Assembly: GCA_021018815.1 (NCBI GenBank)
Contig: JAITYX010000104.1
Coordinates: 310,001-374,000, forward strand
Direction: 5' to 3'
Source of the DNA: Talinum fruticosum
Lineage: Eukaryota > Streptophyta > Magnoliopsida > Caryophyllales > Talinaceae
Length of the DNA: 64,000 nt
Shown here: positions 51,829 through 63,036 of the stretch, piece after piece
Position numbering within the stretch: position 1 is the first letter of the stretch
How the letters are laid out: each line of letters begins with the position of its first letter
Made by a program: the position numbers and the translations under genes
Notes under the pieces: model-generated
What the model was told of the DNA's origin: nothing
What the model saw: the letters and a program-made list of their open reading frames with translations, nothing else
Database searches by the model: none

Positions 51829-53277
51829 TAAAGACTCAAGTTTGAACTCTAAGTCATTCCGAGTATTACATGAAAACTCAAGTATTACATGAAGACTCAA
51901 GTTTTGATTTCAAGTCATTATGAGCACTTTAGAAACTCTTATCTAAGTTTTTATTCTGTTTTGACTTACTTAGAAAGCGCCTTATTACATATCTCCTAAA
52001 ATGGTGTTTCGACTCACTCGGACATCACTCGGATCTATCGCATGCTCAAATTTCTCTAACACTCTTATTATGAGCATCGACTTTGCATTTCAACGCATAA
52101 TTCTCTATTATAAGTCAGTTTATTTTCTTGAGAATTATTTGACTAGATGAAGTTGTTATACTCCGATATTCTACTCTTTTAACTTGATCATTTTTAGGAT
52201 TGAATCAAGATGGAATTTGAGTATATTGTATATTAGACTCACAAAATTCCATTTTTAGGCCAAAGATAATTAAAAATTTAATCACTCGAATTTAATTATT
52301 ATCTGCGCCTAATCTTGGACCAAAGTATTGTTATACTTTGAGGAACAATGTGCTTTTCTTTTGTAGGTTATTCAAATGAGGCTAACTTCTTTTTGAATTT
52401 CAAAAGTAATCGGCTTCTAGCCTTTAACCACCGAGCAGACAAGTTTTAGCTACTTCGGACATGGCTCGGACACCGTGTTAGGGTTTTTTTTTCCAAAATT
52501 GGAAAACTCCAACTCTAGGCTTAACGGTTGTTTCTAACACAACTTTCAGTCACCACCAAGTAATTGGACCATCTTTTGGAGCCAAGAATTGTTGCACAAT
52601 GTTCACATCCCAACCGATCTTTTCGAGCGACTCATAATAGCCGTTATAACGGCTGGTGAAGATGTCATTCCGAACTAAGACTCAACGATCATTCTGCCTG
52701 GTTGGCTATAAATAAAAGCCACATCACAAGACTAGAAGATTGTTGGAACCGAACTTATTGTTGAACTAATTGTTGTTCTCATTCTTACTCAATCTTCTAT
52801 TTGCAACTCCAAGTTTGTATTTATTATTTTCCGAGTTGCAAAGAAGTCTTGTAATCAGTTACATTCTTTTCTTGCTTTCTAAGTAAGGTCCCTTGACTGA
52901 GCTGTAAGGGTTAGCGCAGCTCGGTTGTCCCTTATTATAAAGGCTATCTTAATCAGGAAGTATTAATCAAATAAGGAACTTCGAGTCTAGGAAAACATTG
53001 TAAGGAATTGTTTAAGGGAGCAATTTTAGTTGAGTCGAGTACTTTATATTTTGGGGATTCAAAATAGTGGATTTGAGTTGGTGTTTGGATTAGCACTGTC
53101 CATGGTTTTCTGTCCGAGTAGGGTTTCCACGTATATCTCTGTTATTACTTTTTTGAGTCTAATCTAGACTCATAATCTGTTGTTGGGCTGTATTGTTGCA
53201 AAAATTGTTTAATTTTCTTCATTACCCTATTCACCCCCCTTTTATAGTGACTTAGACTCTCCATGAGCAAACCTTCA
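51829..53277 (+). repeat. 3' LTR of Sire-E
   Basis: It starts TAAAGACTCAAG (TG changed to TA) and ends AACCTTCA. The TATA box is at 52707-52714. Start-repeat variants at 51870-51900 match the duplication seen in the 5' LTR. Confidence 0.93.
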
Positions 53278-53860
53278 CTCTGTTGTAAACATTTTATCGT
53301 GGTTCAATCTCTATTTCAAAGTCAAGTTTTTTTGGGGTAACCTAAGAATTTCCTGTGGAAAAAAAATTAGGAAACTCTTTAATTAGAGGGATATCCTTAA
53401 TTGTTATCTCCCTTTTTCTTCGTTATGTAAGCTTCGAGTCCCTTACTTAACAAGTCATCTAATGACCCTTAGGGATAATTTAGGACAATCCTCAACTCCA
53501 TTTGTACCTTGGAATTTGACTTCTCTTTCGTTTGTACTTTTCGAAGATACATTCTGTCCTTGACAATCTAATTTTGCCCCACATTTGGATAACCAATCCA
53601 TTCCCAAAATTATATCAACTCGACAAATCAAACTATATCAAGTCACCTTTGAAATTTTCTTGACTCAAGATAATAAAACAACTTTTATACATAACATCAC
53701 ACTTTATTGTTTGACCCATGGACAAATTTACATATGGCTTTACGAGACACTTATTCAATTCTAAGCCTATTTGAGATGTAACTTTTGACGAAATAAAAAA
53801 TTTATAGCTCCTGAATCAAATAAGACAACAAGTGGTATTGAATTTCAAATGAGCATACCA
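53278..53860 (-). pseudogene. Tek-1 protease and protease-RT linker
   Basis: On the minus strand the aspartic protease site reads DSGAINF (DSGA at 53806-53817), followed by ILGMDWL (53590-53612), the typical Ty3 protease C-terminal motif. EDIPLIKEFP-like sequence (53345-53400) leads into RT. Protease cleaves the Gag-Pol chain. Stops and frame changes are present. Confidence 0.82.
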
Positions 53861-54760
53861 GCTTATGACCATCCCCGAATCGGTGGCTTGTTTTCTTCTC
53901 ATCATGTGAACTCTTCCTTCCTATTTGTTACTAGTGGGTGTCATTGTCTTCGTATTCTTTTGAACTTAACCAGATCTTTTCCCGATTGCAAAGGTTTGGT
54001 GAGGCAATTTGTAATGATGTGGTTTGGATTGCCACACTAATAGTAGCCATTAGTTCCAACCCAATAATATGAGGTATCATGATTTGTTCTGCTACATTTT
54101 AAACATTGCTTCTTGATCAAGATTGAAATTTGGGGTTTAGTTCGCAAACTAGCTTGTTTCTTGTTTGATGCTCCTTTTGAAGAGTTTCTTTTCTCATTTC
54201 CTCTTTCTTGAAGGTGTTTGGGCTCAATATTTGCAACTCCCTTTTTACTCGTTCCGCTTTGGCTGCTCGTTCATACAATTCTTAACTTGTTTGTATAGGT
54301 TGCCCTACTAGTTGATGCCTAATATATAAGCCCTCTTCAAATCTTATCATCCTCATACGATCGGTGGCTACATAGTCCGAGGCAATTCTGGATAGTTCTG
54401 CAAACTTGCTTGCATACTCCTTCACCGACATATTCTCTTGTTTTAATTATAAAAATTCTTCCTTTTTTTGTTCTATTTTTGCAAACCTTTTGAAAAATTT
54501 ACCCTCCTTCTTTGAATTGTTGGAATCACATTCTTTAAGTTTCTTTATTACTATGGCTATAATTATTCCCAACAACTCAGGATCTATATCTTTAAGTACC
54601 TCTTTTTTGTTCGTCCTCATTCTTAAGCATATTACTCTCTATTTCCTAATAAGGGGTTGGAGGGTTGTGATTAACTAATTGAGCATGAATAGATTCCATG
54701 TTATTTTCTTGTAGTTCATTTTCCAAAACATTCTCATTCTGGTTCGATATTCTATTAAAT
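53861..54760 (-). pseudogene. Tek-1 gag with zinc knuckle, decayed
   Basis: Minus-strand translation shows MSVKEYASKFAELSRIASDY (54370-54430), FEEGLYIRHQLVGQPIQTSE (54275-54335) and ELYERAAKAERVKREL. These match the gypsy capsid domain. A zinc knuckle region with QCLKCSRTNHDT and GNPNHIITNC lies at 54000-54120. Gag would form the particle and bind RNA. The N-terminal part (54450-54700) is partly readable (KDIDPELLGIII, ECDSNNSKKEGKFFKRFAK). Confidence 0.78.
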
Positions 54761-55141
54761 ATGAAAGTAGAGAAGATAATTAGTTTTAGTTTTCCCTTCC
54801 AACCTACAACACTATTTCCAGGATGTAAATTGGTTGTTTCCAGGATGTAAATTGGTTGATACCTAATGCTGGCTAGGCAAGTGAAAATTGCTAATATTTA
54901 TAATGCATTTATCACTCATTACAAAATATATTTTCAGTAGTTTACCGGGGTCTTTGTGGCTCTGGTAAGGGTATCTATCACCCATTAGAGAATATATTTT
55001 CATTAGTTTTCTTTCGACACCAAAATAGGTGGATGAAGGGTTTAGGTTCATTTACGCTTTAAACCTTCAGTTCTTGAAACTTTCTTTTTTTAACTCCCAA
55101 TAAACTTTCTTAACATAAAATCAAAATTGCTTTTATTACTA
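54761..55141 (-). other. Tek-1 leader, left piece, with local duplications
   Basis: No clear coding. A 21-base unit (CCAGGATGTAAATTGGTTG) is doubled at 54818-54857. An imperfect pair (TATCACTCATTACAAAATATATTTTCAGTAG and TATCACCCATTAGAGAATATATTTTCATTAG) lies about 70 bases apart at 54908-55005. A 62-residue minus-strand frame at 54863-55051 has no recognisable content. Confidence 0.45.
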
Positions 55142-55506
55142 CTAGGGTTATACCCTTGTTATGTAAGGGCATTAATTAAATTTTTAATAATTTAATTATT
55201 TTTAATTAATTTATAACATTAAGAATTAATTATAAGTTAAAAAATATTTAAATTTTTCAAATAACAATAATAAATCGCTATATTAGATTATATAATTTAT
55301 TATAAATAGTAAATACATATGTCTCTTTACTATTTTGATTAATAAATTTTTATTCTTAATGTCCATTATATTTAATGTTAATGTGAATTGTTCCGATATT
55401 AATTTGAATTAAAATTGCATTGAATTTACCTATTTGGCATCCTACATGGCATCCTACGTGTCTCTCATACATGGTTTCAACTCAACTTTAATATATATAT
55501 ATATGA
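55142..55506 (-). mobile_element. Small non-autonomous Helitron-like element
   Basis: On the minus strand it starts TCATATATATATATTAAAGTTG, with ACACGTAGGATGCC further in. It ends with a hairpin (CCTTACATAACAAGG) followed by ATAACCCTAG and a T. TC start, CTAG end, a 3' hairpin about 10 bases before the end and an A|T target all match Helitron rules. It is 365 bp, without coding capacity, inserted in the Tek-1 leader. The tandem CATCCTACATGG/CATCCTACGTG pair (55438-55460) is near its 5' end. Confidence 0.6.
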
Positions 55507-55806
55507 TTCTCTTGTCCCAAACTCTTTCTCCATTCCATTATTTTCTTCAATGCTTTCATCCGAAATCACTTGAATGATTTGCAAGGATTCCCAAATATAT
55601 ATCATGCTCATCATTTCACTAGTATCACTCAAGATATCATCCTTATAATTACCCATAGTGTCATAACCTTCTTCTTTAAGACTATTAGCCCACAACTCTC
55701 TTCTCTAACATCTAGACTTCAAAATCACTCCCTTTATCAACCTACAACAACTATCCTTGTAATTTATTAACCTGAATTAATTTATCCTAATAATTTCCTA
55801 ACGAGA
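55507..55806 (-). other. Tek-1 leader, right piece
   Basis: This lies between the Helitron-like insert and the primer site. A 72-residue minus-strand frame (55477-55695) crosses the Helitron edge and is not recognised; it may be a chance frame. No other signal is seen. Confidence 0.45.
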
Positions 55807-55822
55807 TGCTCGATACCGGTTC
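55807..55822 (-). other. Primer binding site of Tek-1
   Basis: The minus strand reads ACCGGTATCGAGCATC next to the 5' LTR. It fits the initiator Met-tRNA site (TGGTATCAGAGC), with TGG changed to CGG and CAGAG written CGAG. Confidence 0.7.
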
Positions 55823-56130
55823 CGTAACGCCCAAACTATAATCACCCTTGTAACTAATTTATAACCAAAATAAATTTAAGAAATATATGACAGCGGAAGC
55901 TTAAATTAAGTTGGGGCATTACCGTCGTCTCTTGTAATTAGAGACAAGGCTAATAGTCATACATATCTCACCTGTTGTTGAACGTGTCATATAAATATTT
56001 ACACCAACAAATAAAAGGATCTATACATCATATACTTAAAACTTAAACAGTTTAAGAGTCCACACGATTCTTAAACACATAACCCAAAATCAATTTTCAA
56101 CATAAATCCTCGTAAAGTTTCGGAGGGTCA
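55823..56130 (-). repeat. Tek-1 5' LTR, truncated
   Basis: CGTAACGCCCAAACTATAATCACC and the following 300 bases align with 13294-13640 (CCCAAACTATAATGACC, GACAGCGGA, GTTGGGGCATTAC, CCACACGATTCTTAA). Homology stops near 56130, so about 2.1 kb of this LTR is missing. Confidence 0.8.
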
Positions 56131-57581
56131 CTGGCAATAGCAAAGCTCCCTTTAATTAATAGGGTAACATACAACTTAAGAGGAAAGAAGCCTATTACTC
56201 AAATCTCTTTTGTGTTCTCCATAAAATATAAAAAATAAAAACAAACTTTGAGAAATCAATATGTCCATTGTCACTAGAGTTAATATAAGAAATTCTTTTC
56301 TTGGACTTGTTAGTGTATTATTTTATTAACTTTGATGAAGCTTATTAATAATTAAACGGAAAAATAATTAGAGAAGCTCAGACATCATATCGATAAGATA
56401 ATGAAGTTCATAAATTCATGGGTTGAGAGTTAATGTTATTTTCATTAGCTAATGTGAACGTCAATATCCACACACTAAATGCAAAGATCAATGACATCAA
56501 ATCTGAAAGCCCCTTTGTACCCTTTCCAAAAAATGGAAGAAATTATATCAGATGATTAAATAGGTGATTTTATTTGATATAGTAAGGTTGGTCCATCACC
56601 ACCGTCTCCCCAAAACAAAAGAAAAATTTGAGAAAGGGAATGAAATGACCAAAAAGCGCCCCGCCCCCAAAAAAAAAAAAAAATGAGGCTGGTCCAACAT
56701 GCGCTTAAAAAACTTGCTCAAAGTATATCTGCATTAGGTTGATGTTGATAAGTAGTTGAAGTCTCTGAAGTAGTTGAAGGTCTTATCTAACCCTTTCATG
56801 TGCCATTTCAGCTATTATATTTCCTTCCCTTTTGTAATTTTATCTTTAAAAAAGAGCTTTTTATTATATTAAATCGGGTATGCATTGGCTTTTTCTCATC
56901 CTTTTAAATTTTTTTAATAGGAAAATACTTTTCAAAAAGAAGAATTATATACATAGTATAATTTTAGAGATTTTGTTATAACTTAAAAATTTTATAATAT
57001 ATAAGTCAACTTAAAACATAAATTTTTTAGATACTTCAATTCATTAATGTGGTTTAAAGAAGAATCTGTGTTAAATGATATTTGAAAAGTTTGAACATAT
57101 TTTTCATTTAAAATTGGACGACATCTCAAAATAACTAATGTTGTTGAAAATAGTTATGAAAAAGTAAGTTATCTCAACAATAATTCCAACCTATTAAAAA
57201 AACAGAATTAGAAAAGAAAAAGGGCAGTAAAATTCTTACTTCACATAACTGGAAGTTGATTACTGCTAATCACCATCATAAACGCAAGATTGATTTTTTA
57301 GCATTAATTAACTAAGAAGCAAAATACTAAGAATATGAGACCGGCTATAATATATGCAAAAATAAGTTTCTAAGGAAATATATATTATACCCCGCATCGT
57401 AATTATATAGGTCTGACAAACAAATACCCTATCAAAGTTAAATCAAAACAAATTTAAATGCACAAATCTAGCCCCAAACTCTTTCACTGTAAACTCTACA
57501 AGCCTATTAATATAAACTTATTAAATAGTAAATTGCTTTAATTTTTTTTTAATTGATAAAGCCCTGAAGGCACGGAGTGTA
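56131..57581. other. AT-rich stretch without recognised gene
   Basis: No ORF above 60 codons, RNA gene or element end could be supported. It holds a poly-A run at 56668-56682 and short AT-rich tracts. It could be host intergenic DNA or the flank left by the deletion that truncated the Tek-1 LTR. Confidence 0.6.
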
Positions 57582-57589
57582 AGCTCAAT

Positions 57590-58815
57590 TAGACCTGGCA
57601 AAAACTGACCCGATCCGAACCCGTCCGAAAGTTTTGGGTTTTGGACACTATTTTCTCGACCCGAACCAAAAAACCAAACCCAAAAACCCGCAAATTAGCG
57701 GGTCAAACCCGACCGAACCCTTTGACCCGTTGGGTCAAGGCAATAAAAACAACCATTTTAGCTTTGTGGCTTGTTGATTGAATGTTTTATGCACGTTATA
57801 TGATTTTTCCTTCAATTTATCACTCTTTTAATAATGGTCATTTATCATATCAGATTATTTAGAGAGACATTACATATTTATTGCAATCATTTACAAACGA
57901 AGACCGATACTCGTTTCATTTCTCAACTTCTTGCTCATAAACAAAAGCCATTATATACAAAAATTATGCATAGTTAATTTTAATTAAAACATATATGGAT
58001 TCAAATGGTATAATATATTAAAATACCACAAGTGTACAACTTATACTGTTGTATTTTTGGTGAACTCGAATATACCTAGTCACATCTAAATAATATACTT
58101 TTGTTTTTTAGAAATAATATTACTATAATGATGTAAAATTTTGATGTTATAATTAAACATAATAATTTTAATTTATTGTAAATCTTTAATTCTTATTTAA
58201 TTTAAACTGTTTTACCTATACCCGAACCATAACTCCTAAGGTGGGCAATGAGCCGAACTAAAACAAAGTGAAATTTTTGCTAGTGAATAAAATGGATCGG
58301 TTAAGCCTACCCAAGTCAAAATTCTCGATGTGTTTTAAAATGCATTAAATATGCATATAAACCTCCTTAATAAAATATAAACGGTGAAATAAATAGCGTA
58401 ACCTTAAACTAATCATTACGGAACAAGTCATTAATATTCAACCCATTATTGACCCAATCTTTCATTGGCCTTATTTAAACGTGTCCAGCGGCCAACCCGC
58501 TCGATTCAATGGGACCTTACACAAATATCACAATGAAATTTTTGAATATTCTTTTTAGAAAATGCAAATACTATACTTTTTCGTAGAATTATTAGCAATT
58601 TTAAGCAAAAATTATGCTTAATTTTATAATTAAAAAAGAAAAATAAGCTGATAAAAAGGCGGTCTTAACCCGTTGGGTCGACCCTAAACCCGTATAACCC
58701 GATATACGACCGCCTGTATTTTACCCGAACCCGAAATACACCCGACCTATATTTCACCCGAACCCGAATACACCCTACCCGTATTCAACTCTGTCCGCCC
58801 GAATTGACACGTCTA
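57590..58815. mobile_element. Non-autonomous hAT-like DNA transposon
   Basis: The terminal inverted repeats are TAGACCTGGCAA (57590) and the reverse of TTGACACGTCTA (58804-58815). A perfect 8 bp target duplication, AGCTCAAT, flanks it (57582-57589 and 58816-58823). Eight-base duplications and TAG...GGCAA-type ends are hAT features. Both sub-terminal zones are rich in CCCGAACC/GACCCG repeats, with ACCCGTTGGGTC in both (57726 and 58668), which could pair or bind transposase. The AT-rich middle has no transposase frame, so it depends on a partner. Confidence 0.8.
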
Positions 58816-58823
58816 AGCTCAAT

Positions 58824-59486
58824 ACAAGCACAATCTCCATATTACAATATTAATACCCTTTGTTGCCTAGTTCTGGTCTATAGTCTATTAGGATGCTTGC
58901 TGCTGTTCGTATTGGCTAGTTTTAAGGGGAAATGAATGCCAATAGATTGGAAGTTCCTTACCAGCTCATCGGGGAATATGTACCTTATTTTTTCCATGCC
59001 TTTGACCCTAGACCTACTCTCCATTTGATAACATTTTTCAAACCTTCAGCATCCTTTTCATGATTTTTAAAGACTACTATTTTTATGCCTCTATAAGTTT
59101 CAAATGACTACAAAGAAATTGACATTCCAAAGCTTTTTGTAATCTTGTTTAGAATTTTCTCTTCCTCATCCAAATTTCATGCATCTGCCTAATTTGTTCC
59201 TGTTGTGATATTGGCTACCTAGGTCCACTGCAATGCTAAACTATATGTTCCAAGCAAATGGGCAAGCAAGAAGAAGGTGACCAATGCTTTCAATATATGT
59301 AGCGTAAGGTGCACTAATTCTCTTCTGCAGATAATATTTCTATTGTGTAGCGAGAGAAGCCTTTTGTGTTGAGTTTGTCTAGCAAGACTAACTATACTAT
59401 AAACTCCACCTTTGGGGGTGTCACATTCATCCATACTGAGCACACAAAGTTATCAACCATGCTTTCTTGGGACACCGACTTCGAGC
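58824..59486 (-). pseudogene. L1-like LINE relic: zinc-finger end of reverse transcriptase
   Basis: Minus-strand translation in two frames gives QHKRLLSLHNRNIICRREL-like sequence followed by YIESIGHLLLACPFAWNI (59235-59300). It resembles the C-terminal zinc-binding segment of plant L1-type elements (ESIDHLFF-CP). Only the end of the ORF is here; the rest would lie to the right, where Sire-F interrupts it at 59487. The stretch 58824-59140 downstream is non-coding and may be its 3' part. Several stops. Confidence 0.45.
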
Positions 59487-61017
59487 TGAAGATTTGCTCT
59501 TGGAGAGACTTAGTCACCCTAGAGGGGGTGAATAAGGTGATGAGGAAATTTGAACAATAAATAGAAGATCAAAGTTTAAAACAAACTTTAAAACTGTCCG
59601 ACTCTAGATTGGACTTAGAAAAGTATGAACTCGGATTTTACGTGGAAACCCTCCCGGGACAAAAAACCATGGCTAGTGCTAATCCAAGCATCAAGTCAAA
59701 TCCACTATTTTGAATCCACAAAATACGAGTAGAAAGACTTCACCGAATTGCTCCCTTGCACAATTCCTTACAAGATTTTCCTAGACTCAAAAATTCCCTT
59801 ATCTAATCTAGTACTTCCTAACTAAGGTAACCTTTACAGCTAGGGACAATTGAGCTGAGATAACCCTTACAACTCAGTCAAGGGACCTTACTCGAAAGTA
59901 AGAATGAAAGTTTGTGACTGATTACAAGACCTTACAACTCGGAAAGATGTTAAATATAGAGTTAGAGTTGTAAGTAGAAGATTGAGTATGAATACAAAGA
60001 CTTTTGCTTATGTATGTGTATTGACAATGGTTCCAGCAATTTTCAAGTCTTGAGAGTTGGCTTCTATTTATAGATGACCAAGCAGATTAGCCGTTGTGAC
60101 TAGCTTCGATTAGAAGTCCTCTCGTGATCGTTGTAACGGTTCTTCCGAGTGGCTCGGAAAAGATCCGTTAAGATGTGAACGTTGTGCAACACCTCTTGAC
60201 TCCTTAGCATGTCCCAATCCACTAGTAGTGTCCGAAAAATAGGGTGGAAACCACCGTTGAGCTTAGCATTGAAGATTTCTAGTTTTGGAAACAGACAACC
60301 CCGACACAATGTCCGGGCCTTGGTCATAAGTAGAAAAGCCTTGTCTGCTGGTGATTAACAGTTTGAAGCCGGTTAGTTTTGTAATTCAAAAATAGGATAA
60401 CTTCGTTAGATAACCTACAAAAGTAAATCAATTTTGGTTCTCAAAGTATAAAATACTTTGGTCCAAGATTAGACACAAATAATAATTTAATTAGGATAAT
60501 TAAGTGCATAATTATCCGAATCCTGCAAGAATGGAAAATTTTGAGTCTAATATTCATTATACTCAAATTCCATCTGAGTCGATCTAGAGAAAGATCAAGT
60601 TGGATAAAGAATATCGAGTAAGAATACTTGATCTAGACAAATATAGTTCAAACAAAACAAGTCGACTTAAAGAGATGAATTAACACCATAATTCACTTGA
60701 ACTTAGAATATGAAGTCGGACATGAGTTTAAATGTGTTAAAGCAAATGTTTAAACATGCAATAAATCTTAGTGTTGTCCGAGTGACTCGGAACTACACAT
60801 GTGAAATAATAAGCAAGAGTATGCTTTACGAGTCGGTCAGAATCAAATGAAAACAAATGTAATAGTTTACGTAATACTCGGAAAAGGTTCTATACCACTC
60901 AGAAAAGTTTCTATAGCACTTAGAATGACTTGTAATCAAAACTTACAAGAGATGAAGTTTGTACCTGATTCCTTGATAGTACTCGAGAATGTTATACATG
61001 CAAAGTTTGAGTCTTCA
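59487..61017 (-). repeat. 3' LTR of Sire-F
   Basis: The plus strand reads TGAAGATTTGCTC to GAGTCTTCA. The minus-strand TATA box is at 60065-60072. AACGGTT and CCGTTGTG motifs cluster at 60090-60180. Confidence 0.9.
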
Positions 61018-61599
61018 ATCTCCCCTTTTTGATGAGAGGCATTCCTTACTCGGATAGACACTTTGTTAGTGTTATAGCCACGAGTTTTCATTCTTTCTCA
61101 AAGAATATGTCGGAGTATAGAGATAGAATCGTATAAAACATCTAGACTCATTCAAACTTAGATTTTATCGGAGCAATTAAGCTTAGATTGCATTAGAGCT
61201 AAAATTTGAAGTATCGCATAGAAATGAAGTGAGTCGAGCTTAGAGTATTGCTTATATCGAGAGAAAAAAATTAACCGAGTTGATAGATCGGAGCAAGAAA
61301 AATATAATATGTAACCGAGTTTATATATTAGGGTAAGATGAACTCGAAAAGAAATTGAAACTCAGAAAACAACTACACTTGAGAGATAAATAAGCTCAAA
61401 ATAGAAACTTCATTCACATAGAAAGAATATGTACACAAAAGGGTGAGAGAAAAACTCCCCTAAACAAGACAACAAATTTTTCTAACTATTCTCTCGCCTT
61501 GCCTTTCAGCAAAAACAAAAAGAGGAGGAATGTATCAAGAAGATACAATTTGTTTGTCTGGATAGAAAAAAATAAAATGAAAGAAAAAATTTTAAGAAC
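61018..61599 (-). other. Sire-F polypurine tract and 3' untranslated region
   Basis: The minus strand reads AAAAAGGGGAGAT at 61018-61030, next to the LTR. The conserved GAAAGGCAAGGCGAGAGAAT-like block is at 61487-61510. No coding is seen. Confidence 0.65.
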
Positions 61600-63036
61600 G
61601 TGGAGAGGGAGCGAGTCTGAGTCGAGGTGGATGGACGAGTAGTGCGCCTTCGCTGGTAAGAGCGAGGATGATGTTGAAGATAGAGGCGGGGGCAGCACTG
61701 GGATCTCCGGGATGGGCTCGGCTACGAGTGGCTGACCCGGAACCAGGTCATCCAGAGGTTCATCCTTTTGGAACTCGGCCGAGGGAGGTACTTACTCGGT
61801 CCGGACAACTGCCGGCCGACCTTTGTCAATAGGGTCTTCGACCCACTCGGACTACTATCCGAGCTGATCGGTTTGGGTGGAGAGCTGGAGCACCTTGTCC
61901 CTCTGGTGCTTCTACTCCTTCTTCTTCCTTCTCTTCTTCTTCCTTCTCCCCTTCCTCCTTCTCCTAAGAGGGAGCTACCTCATCCGTGAGTCTCTTCTTC
62001 TTCGTCTTCTTCATCCCTAGAAGAAGATTTGGCCGTGCTCGAGGACTCCTCGGATGTATCCGAGTTGCCCGGGTCCTGAGCAGCCTTTGAGCACCTCTCT
62101 TGAAGGAGCTCAATCATCTCCTTCTGCTCCTCAATGAGTGCCTTCATCTCAAGAAGCACATCTTGCTGCTCTCTCGATTTGGGACTAGGTAGTCTTTTGA
62201 TTGATGGTCATTGATCGTAGGACAATCTTAAATGACCGAAGGGTGTCCTTGAGTTCGGTGGACCTCGAGGAGATCTTGTCCATTATTGTGATGGACAAGG
62301 TAGAAGAAAGGACTTAAGAAACACTTGAAGTGGAGGCACCACCAGGTGGAGGAGGTAGAGAGAGAGGAGCTTGAGTCCGAGTCTAAGGCGGAGATGGTGG
62401 CCTCGGTTCTAAGCTATAGACCCGGACACCGGTTGGGTTTCCTGGTATCCATACCCAAGGAGTTCTTTTCCGCTAACAACAACGGCAACCTTAGAAACCA
62501 CATTAGGATCCGAGGGAGGGGAACTTTGAATTGTTTAAAAATAAAAGTGAGAAGAGCCCCAAAAGAAGGAGGGGTGGATTTCTTAGTCCGAGCCGGCACA
62601 GCGGCCATCCGCTCGATAATAGCGGGAAAGAGGTTTACTTTGTAGCCCTCGAGAATGTCAAAAAGTGCTTTGAGATGCTTGAAGTTAGGATTTTCTTTGC
62701 TCGAATGCTGAGAAAAGAATGTTCTCATCGAGTAGGAAACATAGAAGACGGGCTTCGACTTCATTTGAGTCACTAAGAAGTTTTTCCGTGACTCGGGAAA
62801 TTTTTTGCGTACTTCTCAAAGAATTCATTAGCAACCTCATTGAAAGGTATAGGGTTGCTGTTGAGGAAAAGAGAAGATACTTTGAAAAGACGGTGGAGGA
62901 GAGAGACGTTGACGCGAACAACAACATCTTGAACTCTAGAGGTCGGGATACCCTCAAAGCTAGACACGTTTGAGTAGAACTCGAAATGAGTTCGGGTAAA
63001 TGAATGCGCTGATACAAAGGAAATTGTAAACCCCTG
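61600..63036 (-). pseudogene. Sire-F post-pol accessory ORF, broken and interrupted
   Basis: The minus strand carries HRLFKVSSLFLNSNPIPFNE then VANEFFEKYAKNFPSHGK (62780-62880), SSKENPNFKHLKALFDILEG (62650-62710), FPAIIERMAAVPA (62590-62630), FGALLTFIFKQFKVPLP (62515-62570), a frame-shifted copy of the EAAIVV block (about 62485), and SKAAQDP near 62085, with a Ser/Glu-rich tail. The N-terminal part is cut off at 63036 by the Sire-G LTR. Several frame changes. It is the same family as the ORFs at 19408, 30103 and 49807. Confidence 0.65.

Larger units (their letters stand above)
43570..53277 (+). mobile_element. Sire-E: long Sirevirus-like copia element with internal gag deletion
   Basis: A 9.7 kb plus-strand element with LTRs of 1472 and 1449 bp, primer site, gag, pol, accessory ORF and polypurine tract. 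A perfect 5 bp target duplication CTCTG lies at 43565-43569 and 53278-53282. The Tek-1 frame reads through the join, from IEIEPR on the right to ELKVQFDDL on the left. Both LTRs share a small duplication of the TGAAGACTCAAG start, so it was present in the parent. Confidence 0.95.
13294..56130 (-). mobile_element. Tek-1: Ty3/gypsy (Tekay/Del-like) chromovirus split by five nested insertions
   Basis: One minus-strand element whose pieces read in order once the insertions are removed. From right to left they are truncated 5' LTR, primer site, leader, gag with zinc knuckle, protease, reverse transcriptase, RNase H, integrase, chromodomain-like tail, polypurine tract and 3' LTR. About 4.5 kb of its own internal sequence remains, plus a 2.45 kb 3' LTR and about 0.3 kb of 5' LTR. 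The C-terminal tail ending NHYPHLF and the LTR starting TGTAAC fit the Tekay/Del lineage. All frames carry stops, so it is a fossil. The outer target duplication cannot be tested because the right LTR is truncated. Confidence 0.85.
59487..63036 (-). mobile_element. Sire-F: 3' part of a minus-strand Sirevirus-like element
   Basis: It contains a 3' LTR, polypurine tract and accessory ORF in reverse. Pol and the 5' LTR would lie to the right, beyond the Sire-G insertion and the window end. The 5 bases before the LTR are CGAGC. Its LTR (1531 bp) resembles Sire-C and Sire-D. Confidence 0.85.

Noticed and set aside
53278..54760. A second, independent gypsy element to the right of Sire-E
   Set aside because: The frame continues exactly from 43569 across the CTCTG duplication, so it is the same Tek-1 element.
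55477..55695. A 72-residue acidic minus-strand frame as a possible host gene
   Set aside because: It crosses the edge of the Helitron-like insert and lies between gag and the primer site of Tek-1, so a chance leader frame is likelier.
61768..62645. Plus-strand frames with Leu-rich or charged composition
   Set aside because: They are antisense to the Sire-F accessory ORF.
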